In this document: piece after piece, positions 17,915 to 26,100 of the stretch
How the letters are laid out: each line of letters opens with the position of its first letter
Position numbering within the stretch: position 1 is the first letter of the stretch
From: CAYSCZ01 sp964429655
GTDB taxonomy: Bacteria; Bacteroidota; Bacteroidia; Cytophagales; Cyclobacteriaceae
Assembly (NCBI GenBank): GCA_964429655.1
Contig: CAYSCZ010000011.1
Coordinates: 1-64,000, forward strand
DNA: 64,000 nt
Direction of reading: 5' to 3'
Notes under the pieces: model-generated
The model's database searches: none
What the model was told of the DNA's origin: nothing
The model's input: only the letters and a program-made list of their open reading frames with translations
Position numbers and translations under genes: made by a program

Positions 17915-18610
17915 ATGTATGATAGATATACAATAACAGTTGATAAACAAAAGTTAGGAGAACTAACGCTATATCCTGTAACTGATAGTTATGTGCCAAC
18001 ATATAATGCTGGTCCGGGCCAGGAATTACCCATTATAAAAAATAGCAATGTTAATCAAATAACATGTGGCTACTGGGGAACAATCCCAAGTTGGTCAAAG
18101 AATAAACCCGTTAGTGCAAAACTGCTTAACATGAGCCTGACAACACTCGAAAAAAAACTATCCTCCAGACCCACCATAAAAAGCCGAAGGTGCCTGGCCT
18201 TAGCTGATGGGTTTTACATTTGGAAAAAAATCAGCAAAAAGCAAAAAACACCTTATTATTTCTGGTCAAAGGATGTCCCATTATTTTTCTTACCTGGTTT
18301 TTGGGAAGAATTTGAAGTTGACAATCAGGTTTTCTGCACATTTATTTTGTTGTCCATGGAGTCTTATGGGATAATATCAGCGTATGACAGTGAGATGCCT
18401 GCAATCATAAAATATGAATTAAGAAATAAATGGCTTACAATAAATCCAGACCTCAATGATCTGAAAGAATTATTAGACGATTTTCCATACCAAAATTTGT
18501 CTTATCATCCGGTAACGCCCAAGATAGCTGACCTCTCATATGATAGACCTTCATTAATTGAATCAAGCCCCCCCTCCGATCAACATGGAAACCTAACTTT
18601 GTTTAATTAA
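17915..18610 (+). CDS. SRAP (YedK/HMCES-like) protein lacking catalytic residues
   Basis: This 231-residue member of the SOS-response-associated peptidase fold normally crosslinks to abasic sites through Cys2. The fold motifs remain: YNAGPGQELPII, YWGTIPSW, LNMSL with the conserved Asn72, RRCLALADGFY and PGFWEEF. The catalytic Cys2 is Tyr (MYDRYTI), the Glu of DGFYEW is Ile102, and the His of HxRMP is Asp158 (DSEMP). An in-frame stop two codons upstream rules out a longer start. It cannot use the known abasic-site crosslinking or self-processing chemistry, so it may be a DNA-binding pseudoenzyme or a paralogue with another role. Confidence 0.8.
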   Translation: MYDRYTITVDKQKLGELTLYPVTDSYVPTYNAGPGQELPIIKNSNVNQITCGYWGTIPSWSKNKPVSAKLLNMSLTTLEKKLSSRPTIKSRRCLALADGFYIWKKISKKQKTPYYFWSKDVPLFFLPGFWEEFEVDNQVFCTFILLSMESYGIISAYDSEMPAIIKYELRNKWLTINPDLNDLKELLDDFPYQNLSYHPVTPKIADLSYDRPSLIESSPPSDQHGNLTLFN

Positions 18611-18760
18611 TTTTCATTTGAATAAATACGTTTATAGTCTTAAAAATTGAAATCATTTAAATAATCACACCTTATCCAACTATCAGTTTCCAATCAAAGC
18701 GGATTTTCTTAGATTTATCTTTTACAATAAAAAATTTATAGTTATAACATTGAAAACCTG

Positions 18761-19768
18761 ATGAAAAGATCAAAAATTGCTGGCATTGGATATTATGTCC
18801 CCGATAATGTAGTGACAAATGCAGACCTTGAAAAATTAATGGATACCACCAATGATTGGATAATCGAGCGCACGGGCATTAAAGAAAGGAGATTTGCAGA
18901 TAAAGATAAAGCAGAAACCCCATCAACCATGGGAACAAAAGCAGCACTTCAAGCTATAGAACGTGCCGGCATCACTAAAGATGATGTTGATTTTATCATC
19001 TTTGCAACCTTAAGTCCGGATTATTACTTTCCAGGACCGGGTGTTCTGGTTCAGGATCAGCTGGGAATAAAAGAAATTGGCGCACTTGATGTTAGAAATC
19101 AATGTTCCGGATTTATTTATGCTTTGAGTGTCGCAGACCAGTTTATAAAAACCGGTATGTATAAAAATATACTAGTTATAGGGAGTGAACTTCATAGCGG
19201 AGGCCTGGACTTTACCACCAGGGGAAGAGCTGTTTCTGTGATATTTGGTGATGGTGCGGGAGCAGTGGTCATTCAACCCACTGATGAGCCTGACCGGGGA
19301 ATTCTATCCACACATTTGCATTCTGAAGGAAAGCATGCCACTGAATTGGCGCTTATCGGCCCTAATACAACGCGATGGGTACCTGAAATAATCCACGAAA
19401 ATGACCCGGAAGATATCAGCTATTACCCATACATGAATGGAAATTTCGTCTTTAAGCATGCCGTCACGAGATTTATCCAGGTAATTTCCGAAGCTTTAAT
19501 TACCAATGGCTACAAAACAGAAGATATTGATTTATTGGTACCACACCAGGCTAACCTAAGAATAAGCCAGTTCGTACAGCAAAAACTAAAACTTGCGGAG
19601 GATAAGGTTTATAATAACATTCAAAAATATGGTAATACAACAGCTGCCTCTATACCAATTGCACTTAACGAAGCATGGGAAAATGGTTCAGTGAAGAATG
19701 GGGATTTGATATGCTTAGCCGCTTTTGGAAGTGGATTCACCTGGGCCTCTGCCTTAATCAGGTGGTAA
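18761..19768 (+). CDS. 3-oxoacyl-ACP synthase III family protein (FabH paralogue)
   Basis: This 335-residue thiolase-fold condensing enzyme has the full catalytic triad: Cys115 (NQCSGF), His262 (VPHQAN) and Asn292 (YGNTTAAS). It would start or extend acyl chains by condensing acyl-CoA with malonyl-ACP. A second, more canonical FabH lies in the accBC operon at 30870. This copy is more divergent, with an insertion around ELALIGPNTTRWVPEI, and stands outside any fatty-acid operon, so it may use a different acyl primer. It is followed after three bases by an unknown gene. Confidence 0.88.
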   Translation: MKRSKIAGIGYYVPDNVVTNADLEKLMDTTNDWIIERTGIKERRFADKDKAETPSTMGTKAALQAIERAGITKDDVDFIIFATLSPDYYFPGPGVLVQDQLGIKEIGALDVRNQCSGFIYALSVADQFIKTGMYKNILVIGSELHSGGLDFTTRGRAVSVIFGDGAGAVVIQPTDEPDRGILSTHLHSEGKHATELALIGPNTTRWVPEIIHENDPEDISYYPYMNGNFVFKHAVTRFIQVISEALITNGYKTEDIDLLVPHQANLRISQFVQQKLKLAEDKVYNNIQKYGNTTAASIPIALNEAWENGSVKNGDLICLAAFGSGFTWASALIRW

Positions 19769-19771
19769 TAG

Positions 19772-20365
19772 ATGGCTAAAAGTCAATATTTCACCCCTCA
19801 CGAAAAAGAATATCTTGGCGATGTTAATTTTTTACTAGCTAAAAGAGCCATCTCCGATAAAATAAATGACCTTTTCAATAATGCTTTGAAACAGGCAGAG
19901 GATTCTCTTAAAGCCTTTCCATCGCACGCCTTAAAAAATACTTCTAGAATATCTAAAGGAGAAAATTATAAAGGCCTGCCCTATTTTGTACTTGATTATC
20001 CGCGTCTTTTCTCCAAAAAAGATGTTTTCAACTGTAGGCTGTTGATATGGTGGGGTAATTTATTCAGCTTTTCTTTTCATCTGGAGGGGCAATCAAGACA
20101 ACGATATATAAATCAAATAGTAAACTGTTATAAGTTTCTGGCTTGTAATGATTATTATTTATGCACTAATAACAACCCGTGGGAGCATTATTTTAAGCAG
20201 GATAATTTTGTTTCAATAGAAGGGTTCAGTAGGGAACAATTTGAAGCACAGATTTCTACATCTTATTTTTTAAAAATATCAAAAAAACGAGATATTGAGG
20301 ATATTGAATATCTTATTGACTTTTACAAAAGTTGTATGCAGGATGTCATTTCAATTTTAAGTTAA
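19772..20365 (+). CDS. Hypothetical protein co-transcribed with FabH paralogue
   Basis: This 197-residue soluble protein has no signal peptide or membrane segment. The centre is aromatic-rich (YKGLPYFVLDYPRLF, RLLIWWGNLFSFSFHLEG). I do not recognise the family. It starts three bases after the FabH-like gene, so it is translated from the same message and may act in the same acyl pathway; that is inference. It precedes the MORN-like gene by 31 bases. Confidence 0.65.
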   Translation: MAKSQYFTPHEKEYLGDVNFLLAKRAISDKINDLFNNALKQAEDSLKAFPSHALKNTSRISKGENYKGLPYFVLDYPRLFSKKDVFNCRLLIWWGNLFSFSFHLEGQSRQRYINQIVNCYKFLACNDYYLCTNNNPWEHYFKQDNFVSIEGFSREQFEAQISTSYFLKISKKRDIEDIEYLIDFYKSCMQDVISILS

Positions 20366-20396
20366 TTGACGAATAGTTTTTGATAACGATCTGAAT

Positions 20397-21935
20397 ATGT
20401 CCAGGCTATTTTTCCTTCTTGTTTTAGTAATCTTGGGATATCAGCTAAGTGCTCAGGATTTCCTAACTCAATTTTTTGATGATTCACTTGTAATACTGGA
20501 AAATGATTCGGGGAAACAAATTGTAAGTGTTATCAACCAGGAAAATAAAACAGTAGCAAAAGGCAGAATGGTTGATAGCAAACCTGAAGGTAAATGGAAG
20601 CTTTTCTATCCATCAGGTATTAAAAAAGGGGAAATCCATTTTAAAAAAGGCCAACTGGATAGTACATATGTCCAATATCATGAAAATGGAAAAATAAAGA
20701 TTTCAGGACAGTATGAAAGCGGGAATCAAACCGGTCCATGGAAGATTTATTACACATCAGGCGAATTACACAAGGCAGGATACTATAAAGATGGATTAAA
20801 AACTAATGTATGGAGTGAGTTATATAAAAATGGCATCATTAAAATAAAAGCAGAATATACAAATGGGAAATTAGATGGTCAGTATGTTTCTTTTGATGAA
20901 GATGGGGTGATAATCTATAAAACCAACTACAAGGATGGTAAATTAAACGGAGCCTACCAGGAATATTATAATCATAATGTATTGGCGCTGGAAGGAGACT
21001 ATAAAGCAGGTAAAAAAAATGGCCCATGGGTTGAATATGACCCTTTTGGAAAAAAAACATTCGAAAAACAATATTTGAGTGATAAGCCCAATGGTACATG
21101 GAAATTTTATTATTCAAATGGCAAAATACAAGCTATTGAGAATTATAGTTATGGAATTAAGGAGGGTAAATGGATAGAAAAATATCCAACCAAAAACATA
21201 CAAAGAGAATACCACTATAAAAATGACCTCCTAAGCGGTATTTATAAAGAATTTTTTGAAAATGGAACACCAAGTGTTGAAGGTGAATATAAGTATGGAT
21301 TGAAAACAGGTACCTGGGTAAGTTTTTACCCTTCCGGTGTCACGTACAGTATAGGAAAATATAAAAATGATCAAAAAACTGAAATATGGAAATATTTTTC
21401 ATCATATGGTGTGCTACTCGAAGAGGGCCCCTATCAAAACAACATGAAAAATGGACAGTGGCTGACGTATCATGAATCAGGACCATTAAAATCAATTGGC
21501 AGTTTCATGCATGATAATAAAGATGGACTCTGGGGTTATTTTTACCAGAATGAACAACTTAAGCAAGATGAAAAATGGCAAAATGGACGATTAATTGCCA
21601 TTAGTGATTGCTATAATCCAAAAGGTGAAGTACTAAATAAAGGGAATTTTAAAAATGGTAGTGGAACAAGAATAATGTATGACTACAATGGTGTAAAATA
21701 TGCAGAAGGGGTCTATGAAAACGGAATCCCTAATGGTATATGGAAATATCTTGATGATGATGGGAACCTTGTAAAGAAAGGCCCTATCAAAAATGGCCTA
21801 AAAGAAGGTGTTTGGAGATATTATTATCGCAATGGTAAAATAGAAGTCGAAGGAAATTTCGTACGCGATGAAAAGAAGGGAACATGGATGTACTTCAGAA
21901 AGAACGGAAAAATAAAAAGCCAGGAATTTTATTGA
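20397..21935 (+). CDS. Exported YwqK/MORN-like repeat protein
   Basis: This 512-residue protein has an N-terminal signal peptide (MSRLFFLLVLVILGYQLSAQ). Roughly 20 repeats of about 23 residues follow, on the pattern G-x-W-x2-Y-x3-G-x4-x-G-x-Y-x2-G-x2-x-G, for example PEGKWKLFYPSGIKKGEIHF and KNGPWVEYDPFGKKTFEKQY. Databases name this family toxin-antitoxin system YwqK family antitoxin, but there is no toxin gene beside it and the protein is secreted, so that label is unlikely to describe it. A structural or scaffold role in the envelope is more plausible. Confidence 0.85.
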   Translation: MSRLFFLLVLVILGYQLSAQDFLTQFFDDSLVILENDSGKQIVSVINQENKTVAKGRMVDSKPEGKWKLFYPSGIKKGEIHFKKGQLDSTYVQYHENGKIKISGQYESGNQTGPWKIYYTSGELHKAGYYKDGLKTNVWSELYKNGIIKIKAEYTNGKLDGQYVSFDEDGVIIYKTNYKDGKLNGAYQEYYNHNVLALEGDYKAGKKNGPWVEYDPFGKKTFEKQYLSDKPNGTWKFYYSNGKIQAIENYSYGIKEGKWIEKYPTKNIQREYHYKNDLLSGIYKEFFENGTPSVEGEYKYGLKTGTWVSFYPSGVTYSIGKYKNDQKTEIWKYFSSYGVLLEEGPYQNNMKNGQWLTYHESGPLKSIGSFMHDNKDGLWGYFYQNEQLKQDEKWQNGRLIAISDCYNPKGEVLNKGNFKNGSGTRIMYDYNGVKYAEGVYENGIPNGIWKYLDDDGNLVKKGPIKNGLKEGVWRYYYRNGKIEVEGNFVRDEKKGTWMYFRKNGKIKSQEFY

Positions 21936-21984
21936 TGAAATTAAAACAGTTGCCTGTTATCCATGTTCACTTAAAAAAGGAGAC

Positions 21985-22152
21985 ATGATAAACCTATTCA
22001 AAAAAACATCGGAAAAAGATAAGCTTAATAAAAAGTATCAAAAATTGATAAGTGAAGCACATAAGCTATCTCATACTGACAGGAAAGCCAGCGATGCAAA
22101 GATGGCTGAAGCGGAAGAAGTCGCAAAAAAGATGGAGCAACTAGAGGATTGA
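21985..22152 (+). CDS. Lacal_2735-like small protein
   Basis: This 55-residue cytoplasmic protein is too short for usual ORF cut-offs. It starts MINLFKKTSEKDKLNKKY and continues with a basic/acidic helix containing EAHKLSHTDRKASDAKMAEAE. This matches my recollection of the Lacal_2735 family of Bacteroidetes small proteins, with the conserved SH-T/N-R-KASD core. It is preceded by a purine-rich AAAAAAGGAGA ribosome-binding site. Function unknown, probably a short coiled coil. Confidence 0.75.
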   Translation: MINLFKKTSEKDKLNKKYQKLISEAHKLSHTDRKASDAKMAEAEEVAKKMEQLED

Positions 22153-22181
22153 TTAACACCTCTTACTCTTGAAACAAACCT

Positions 22182-22475
22182 TTAATAAACTGCGTCGGGT
22201 TTGGTCATAGAGTAAGCCTTTGGTTTTTTATCAAACAAAGGTTTTACAGAACTCCATACTTCTTTAAAAAATATTGAATCTCGATATTCGTTAAGTGCCA
22301 CTTCATCTTCCCATATACTGTAAGTATAAAAAACGTTTGAATGATTAATATCCTGAAGTAGTTCCAGGTGGTTACAACCGGGGAAGTTTTTAATGATCAT
22401 TTGATTTTCTTCAAAAAAGCTCCTGAAGGTATCTACATCGGATGGTTTTATGGTTAAAACGACGATTCTTAGCAT
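22182..22475 (-). CDS. Antibiotic-biosynthesis-monooxygenase (ABM/YgiN) domain protein
   Basis: This 97-residue dimeric alpha-beta barrel protein resembles quinol monooxygenase YgiN. Visible features are the starting strand MLRIVVLTIKP, the FPGCNHLELLQDI segment and the signature YTYSIWEDEVALNEYRDS. Members oxidise quinols or degrade small aromatic compounds without cofactor, but many are uncharacterised. The gene sits three bases after the SAM-hydroxide adenosyltransferase-like gene on the same strand. Confidence 0.82.
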   Translation of the reverse strand: MLRIVVLTIKPSDVDTFRSFFEENQMIIKNFPGCNHLELLQDINHSNVFYTYSIWEDEVALNEYRDSIFFKEVWSSVKPLFDKKPKAYSMTKPDAVY

Positions 22476-22477
22476 TT

Positions 22478-23254
22478 TTATTTTTTAGTAACAACAACCG
22501 GAGATCCTTTTTTCTGTCCTAGTAACCTGGCGGCGTGTCCCTGATTGATCCCAATTTCCAGGATATTGTTCGAATTAAAAAGCAGAAAACATTCTCCCAA
22601 TTCTACATCATTATAAAATTTATTAATTCCCGGGAAAACCTCCCGGCCAATTTTAACCTCATAATCATTTTCTTTGGTGAGCGATAAAAATTTATCAAAG
22701 CTTGTCTTTTCAATATCTGTGATCAAATTTCCATAATGATCAATATGAATGACCTGTCCTTTGAGACTACTTTTGGTTAGTCTGACTGATGGATTGATTA
22801 AAATATTTTGATCAAAGACCTCTTTTCCCAATTCACGAAAGTTATAACCACTGGCAATCTTTGCTGCATATGGCGCTAATATTGCCTTGGCTGGGAAAGT
22901 GTTTATTATTGTATTAGTGGCATTGATATCAACTGCATTCATCGTTTGATCACTTTTTAGTAAATTAGTGAGACCATTGTCAGCATTCAAAAAATAATGG
23001 CCTTCGAGCTTTGTGGCCAGGAACCTATTGGTTGGGGTGGTACTCCCTATTGAAACTAGGTGGACAGTGCCTTTAGGGAAGTCTCTAAAAACACTACTTA
23101 AAATGTAAGCAGCATGACTGATATCATAAGGGTTGATTTGATGAGAGATGTCTACTATATTTATACTTGGATTAATGGTCAATATTGTGGCTTTTACCGC
23201 CCCAACATAATGATCTTGGATTCCAAAATCTGATAAAAGGGTGATAATAGCCAT
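22478..23254 (-). CDS. SAM hydroxide adenosyltransferase-family protein (DUF62), divergent
   Basis: This 258-residue protein resembles the SAM-dependent chlorinase/fluorinase/hydroxide adenosyltransferase family. It has TLLSDFGIQDHYVGAVKATI, IVDISHQI, the FLNADNGL motif and a C-terminal LFNSNNILEIGINQGHAA segment that fits the family's second domain. In characterised enzymes the Asp of the VDPGVG segment, a nearby Arg and the His of HGRD activate water. Here those segments read VSIGSTTPTNRF and TFPAKAILAP, so the usual Asp and His are absent. Related Bacteroidetes proteins seem to share part of this divergence. Reaction uncertain. Confidence 0.75.
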   Translation of the reverse strand: MAIITLLSDFGIQDHYVGAVKATILTINPSINIVDISHQINPYDISHAAYILSSVFRDFPKGTVHLVSIGSTTPTNRFLATKLEGHYFLNADNGLTNLLKSDQTMNAVDINATNTIINTFPAKAILAPYAAKIASGYNFRELGKEVFDQNILINPSVRLTKSSLKGQVIHIDHYGNLITDIEKTSFDKFLSLTKENDYEVKIGREVFPGINKFYNDVELGECFLLFNSNNILEIGINQGHAARLLGQKKGSPVVVTKK

Positions 23255-23322
23255 ATAGATTATCCATGTTACTTTTGCTCAAAATTAAATATAAGAAACA
23301 CTTTAACTAAAGAAACACACAT

Positions 23323-24273
23323 TTGGTAGAAAAAGTCATAACCCTTGAAAATGTATCACTAGTTGATTTTTTAGGGGTGGAAAACAAGAACATCAAAGAA
23401 ATAGCATCTGCATTCCCCGAAAGCAAGATAATTTCCCGAGGTAATGAAATAAGAATTAGAGGATCGGCCCCTCAAATCATAAAAATCAATGAGATTCTAA
23501 ACTCACTCATTGAGCACTACAATAAATATGGAAAGGTAACTGAAGAGAATATCTCATCTGTTATAAATCGTGATACACAACATTTAAATAAAGATCATAA
23601 TGATGTAATTATTTATGGTGCCAAGGGAACTAAAATCTATCCAAGGACAGTAAACCAAAAAGCGCTTGTTCAGGCAGTCCACAATAAAGACCTGGTATTC
23701 GCCATTGGTCCTGCAGGTACCGGAAAAACTTATATATCAGTTGCTTTAGCCGTCCGGGCATTAAAAAATAAATTGGTCAAAAAAATAATAATTACCAGAC
23801 CAGCAGTTGAAGCCGGAGAAAACCTGGGTTTTCTACCTGGTGACCTTAAAGAAAAAATTGATCCTTATCTCAGACCTATCTATGATGCGTTGGAAGATAT
23901 GGTGCCTTCTGAAAAAATGAAATACTACAAAGAGCATGGCGTAATCGAAATAGCCCCCTTGGCTTATATGCGTGGGCGGACACTCAACAATGCTTATGTA
24001 ATTCTCGACGAAGCTCAAAACACGCTGCCTATGCAATTAAAAATGTTCCTTACCCGCATGGGGCCTAACTCTAAGGTGATTGTTACCGGAGACATTTCTC
24101 AAATAGACCTGCCTAAAAAACAAAAATCAGGATTGGTAGAATCAATGAATGTTCTTAAAAAAGTTGATGAAATTGGTTTTGTTAAGCTTGATGAAAGAGA
24201 TGTGGTGAGGCATAAATTGGTTAAAAGGATAATTGAAGCTTACGATTATCAGGAAAATAAAAACGAAAGTTGA
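23323..24273 (+). CDS. PhoH-family ATPase
   Basis: This 316-residue cytoplasmic protein has an N-terminal KH-like segment (residues about 1-85, ISRGNEIRIRGSAPQIIKI) followed by the PhoH P-loop ATPase: Walker A GPAGTGKT, Walker B VILDEAQN and the TGDISQIDLP motif. Homologues are linked to RNA metabolism and ribosome maturation with YbeY/YbeZ. Translation begins at TTG, supported by the family-like N-terminus VEKVITLENVSLVDFLGV. The next gene overlaps its stop by four bases. Confidence 0.92.
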   Translation: MVEKVITLENVSLVDFLGVENKNIKEIASAFPESKIISRGNEIRIRGSAPQIIKINEILNSLIEHYNKYGKVTEENISSVINRDTQHLNKDHNDVIIYGAKGTKIYPRTVNQKALVQAVHNKDLVFAIGPAGTGKTYISVALAVRALKNKLVKKIIITRPAVEAGENLGFLPGDLKEKIDPYLRPIYDALEDMVPSEKMKYYKEHGVIEIAPLAYMRGRTLNNAYVILDEAQNTLPMQLKMFLTRMGPNSKVIVTGDISQIDLPKKQKSGLVESMNVLKKVDEIGFVKLDERDVVRHKLVKRIIEAYDYQENKNES

Positions 24274-24716
24274 TAAAAGTATTCAAAGCTGAATCTCAAG
24301 CCGATCTCGAGAGGATATTCAAGATAAGGGAAGAGGTTTTTGTTATCGAACAAAAAGTAAGCCGGGAGGATGAGTATGATGAATTTGAAAGATCTTCTGT
24401 TCATTTTATCGCTTATGTAGATAAAAAGCCTTCAGGCACAGCCCGTTGGCGGTTTACCCCAAGTGGCATCAAATTGGAAAGGTTTGCAGTTTTAAAAAAT
24501 GCCAGATGTAAAGGTATTGGAAGTGAATTGGTAAAATCTGTCCTTCAGGATGTTTACTCACATCCGGATTTTAATGATCAAAAAATATATCTTCATGCGC
24601 AATTAACTGCCATACCATTATATAGCAAACACGGATTTAAAATCATTGGTGATGAATTTGAGGAATGTGGAATTAAACACAAGGCTATGGCTCTTCATGG
24701 ATTGAGTGATAAATAA
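24270..24716 (+). CDS. GNAT-family N-acetyltransferase
   Basis: This 148-residue acetyltransferase belongs to the ElaA/YjcF-like branch. RIFKIREEVFVIEQKVSREDEYDEFE is the substrate loop, LERFAVLKNARCKGIGSELV contains the acetyl-CoA pyrophosphate loop, and IPLYSKHGFKIIGDEFEECGIKHKAM is typical of the C-terminus. It starts at TTG overlapping the phoH stop by four bases, implying coupled translation. Its 3' end overlaps the convergent PAP2 gene by 32 bases. Acceptor substrate unknown. Confidence 0.88.
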   Translation: MIKVFKAESQADLERIFKIREEVFVIEQKVSREDEYDEFERSSVHFIAYVDKKPSGTARWRFTPSGIKLERFAVLKNARCKGIGSELVKSVLQDVYSHPDFNDQKIYLHAQLTAIPLYSKHGFKIIGDEFEECGIKHKAMALHGLSDK

Positions 24717-25947
24717 TTTCCCCATTTTTCACTCTAAAATTCATTGAATATTGAAGCTTATTCTCCTGCTTTGTAGCTAATTCAACATTAGTGTAATATT
24801 GGATCTTTGCTGGAGGGTAAAGATGTAGGTGGCCATTTTCTATTTCTAACTCAGTATTCGATAATATTTTTTCAGGAAGATAAAAGTAAAAATCTCCGGA
24901 TTTTAAAGTAAGCCTGTTGGAATAGTTCTCAAAAGGAAGGATAATTTCACCTTCAGCAGATAATTCAGTAAACCAGCCAATCTTATACAACTTAAAAGTT
25001 GAAGTATCCCCAACATCCCATCCGATTATATATTTGCTTGTTGGGAAACCAAAACCACTCACGTCATAGGTTACCTTTAGGTTTTTCCCTTTTCTGATGA
25101 CATAATCGCCCAACTCCAAATCCATCTTCAGAAAGCTTGTCTGTTCAACCTCTAATGGCACTTCTTTTCTTTCATAGTAAGGTGTTGCAATCAAAAGGCT
25201 TGCGATAGCTAACGGAGTAAGTATAACAGAAATTAAAGCTACCATACGCGCCTTTTTAGGGGATATGTCTTTAGGCCTGGTTTCAGTTTTATTAAGTCTT
25301 AACAGATAGAACATTGATAATCCTGTCAACCACACGAAACCTCCGGACCATAGTACGTCACTTAAAAAATGACCCCCTGCAATGATTCTTGCATACCCGA
25401 TTGCAAGACCCATGGCCAGGCCCAGCATCAAAAAGACAAAAGCTAAACGTTTTTTACGGATTCTAAAAAAGAAGAAAGGTAACGCCAAATAAAAACCCAT
25501 TGAACAATGACCACATGGAAATGACTTACCATCACCACTAAAATTTGGTACCCAAAGTACTACATATTCTTCCTTGCCTTCAAAGGCACTTACATCTCTT
25601 GGCCTTGGCCTCCCGAAATTGTCTTTAAAAACCAAATTCACCAGGATACCCGGGCCGATGGCAAGACAGAATACCATAAATAAAGCGTATTTCCTGAAAC
25701 CCGCATATTTTATTTTTGATAAGCTGAGGGGTGTAAATATCAGGCTGCCAATTCCTAATAACATGGCGGGGACACTCCCAAATTCATATAGAAACTTCCA
25801 TGGTTGATCATTTTTCATAAACCATCCATCATGAATAGAATAAAATGCCCCGGAAAAAAATATATCCAGATCTGTCAACCAAAATATGGATGAAAGCACC
25901 AATAGAATTGAGACAGAAAATAAAATTTCCTTCTTAAATGAATACAT
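24685..25947 (-). CDS. Membrane PAP2-family phosphatase with C-terminal beta domain
   Basis: This 420-residue inner-membrane protein has about six helices and the three PAP2 motifs facing the periplasm: KDNFGRPRP (108-116), FPCGH (143-147, where most members have PSGH) and ARIIAGGHFLSD (186-197). It should dephosphorylate a lipid phosphate such as undecaprenyl pyrophosphate, phosphatidylglycerol phosphate or lipid A. From about residue 260 a soluble, strand-rich extension follows that is unusual for small PAP2 enzymes and has no recognisable family. It is convergent with the GNAT gene. Confidence 0.85.
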   Translation of the reverse strand: MYSFKKEILFSVSILLVLSSIFWLTDLDIFFSGAFYSIHDGWFMKNDQPWKFLYEFGSVPAMLLGIGSLIFTPLSLSKIKYAGFRKYALFMVFCLAIGPGILVNLVFKDNFGRPRPRDVSAFEGKEEYVVLWVPNFSGDGKSFPCGHCSMGFYLALPFFFFRIRKKRLAFVFLMLGLAMGLAIGYARIIAGGHFLSDVLWSGGFVWLTGLSMFYLLRLNKTETRPKDISPKKARMVALISVILTPLAIASLLIATPYYERKEVPLEVEQTSFLKMDLELGDYVIRKGKNLKVTYDVSGFGFPTSKYIIGWDVGDTSTFKLYKIGWFTELSAEGEIILPFENYSNRLTLKSGDFYFYLPEKILSNTELEIENGHLHLYPPAKIQYYTNVELATKQENKLQYSMNFRVKNGEIIYHSIHEEP

Positions 25948-26100
25948 CCCGGATTAGTTTTTAAGCCCTGGGTCTTTAATTTTTTTGCAAATTATCCAAA
26001 AAGCAGGAAAGGCCCGACTTTAAGAAATAGTTAAGATTTAGGTTTTTCTACAATGTGATCCTGCCATCTGTTAACTTCATAATAATAAAATATTGAAGGA

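Noticed and set aside
20397..21935. A toxin-antitoxin module suggested by the YwqK family name
   Set aside because: The protein has a signal peptide and no toxin-like partner on either side.
20397..21935. Tandem DNA repeat or CRISPR-like array
   Set aside because: The periodic signal is protein-level MORN-like repeats with diverged DNA sequence; there are no identical direct repeats with spacers.
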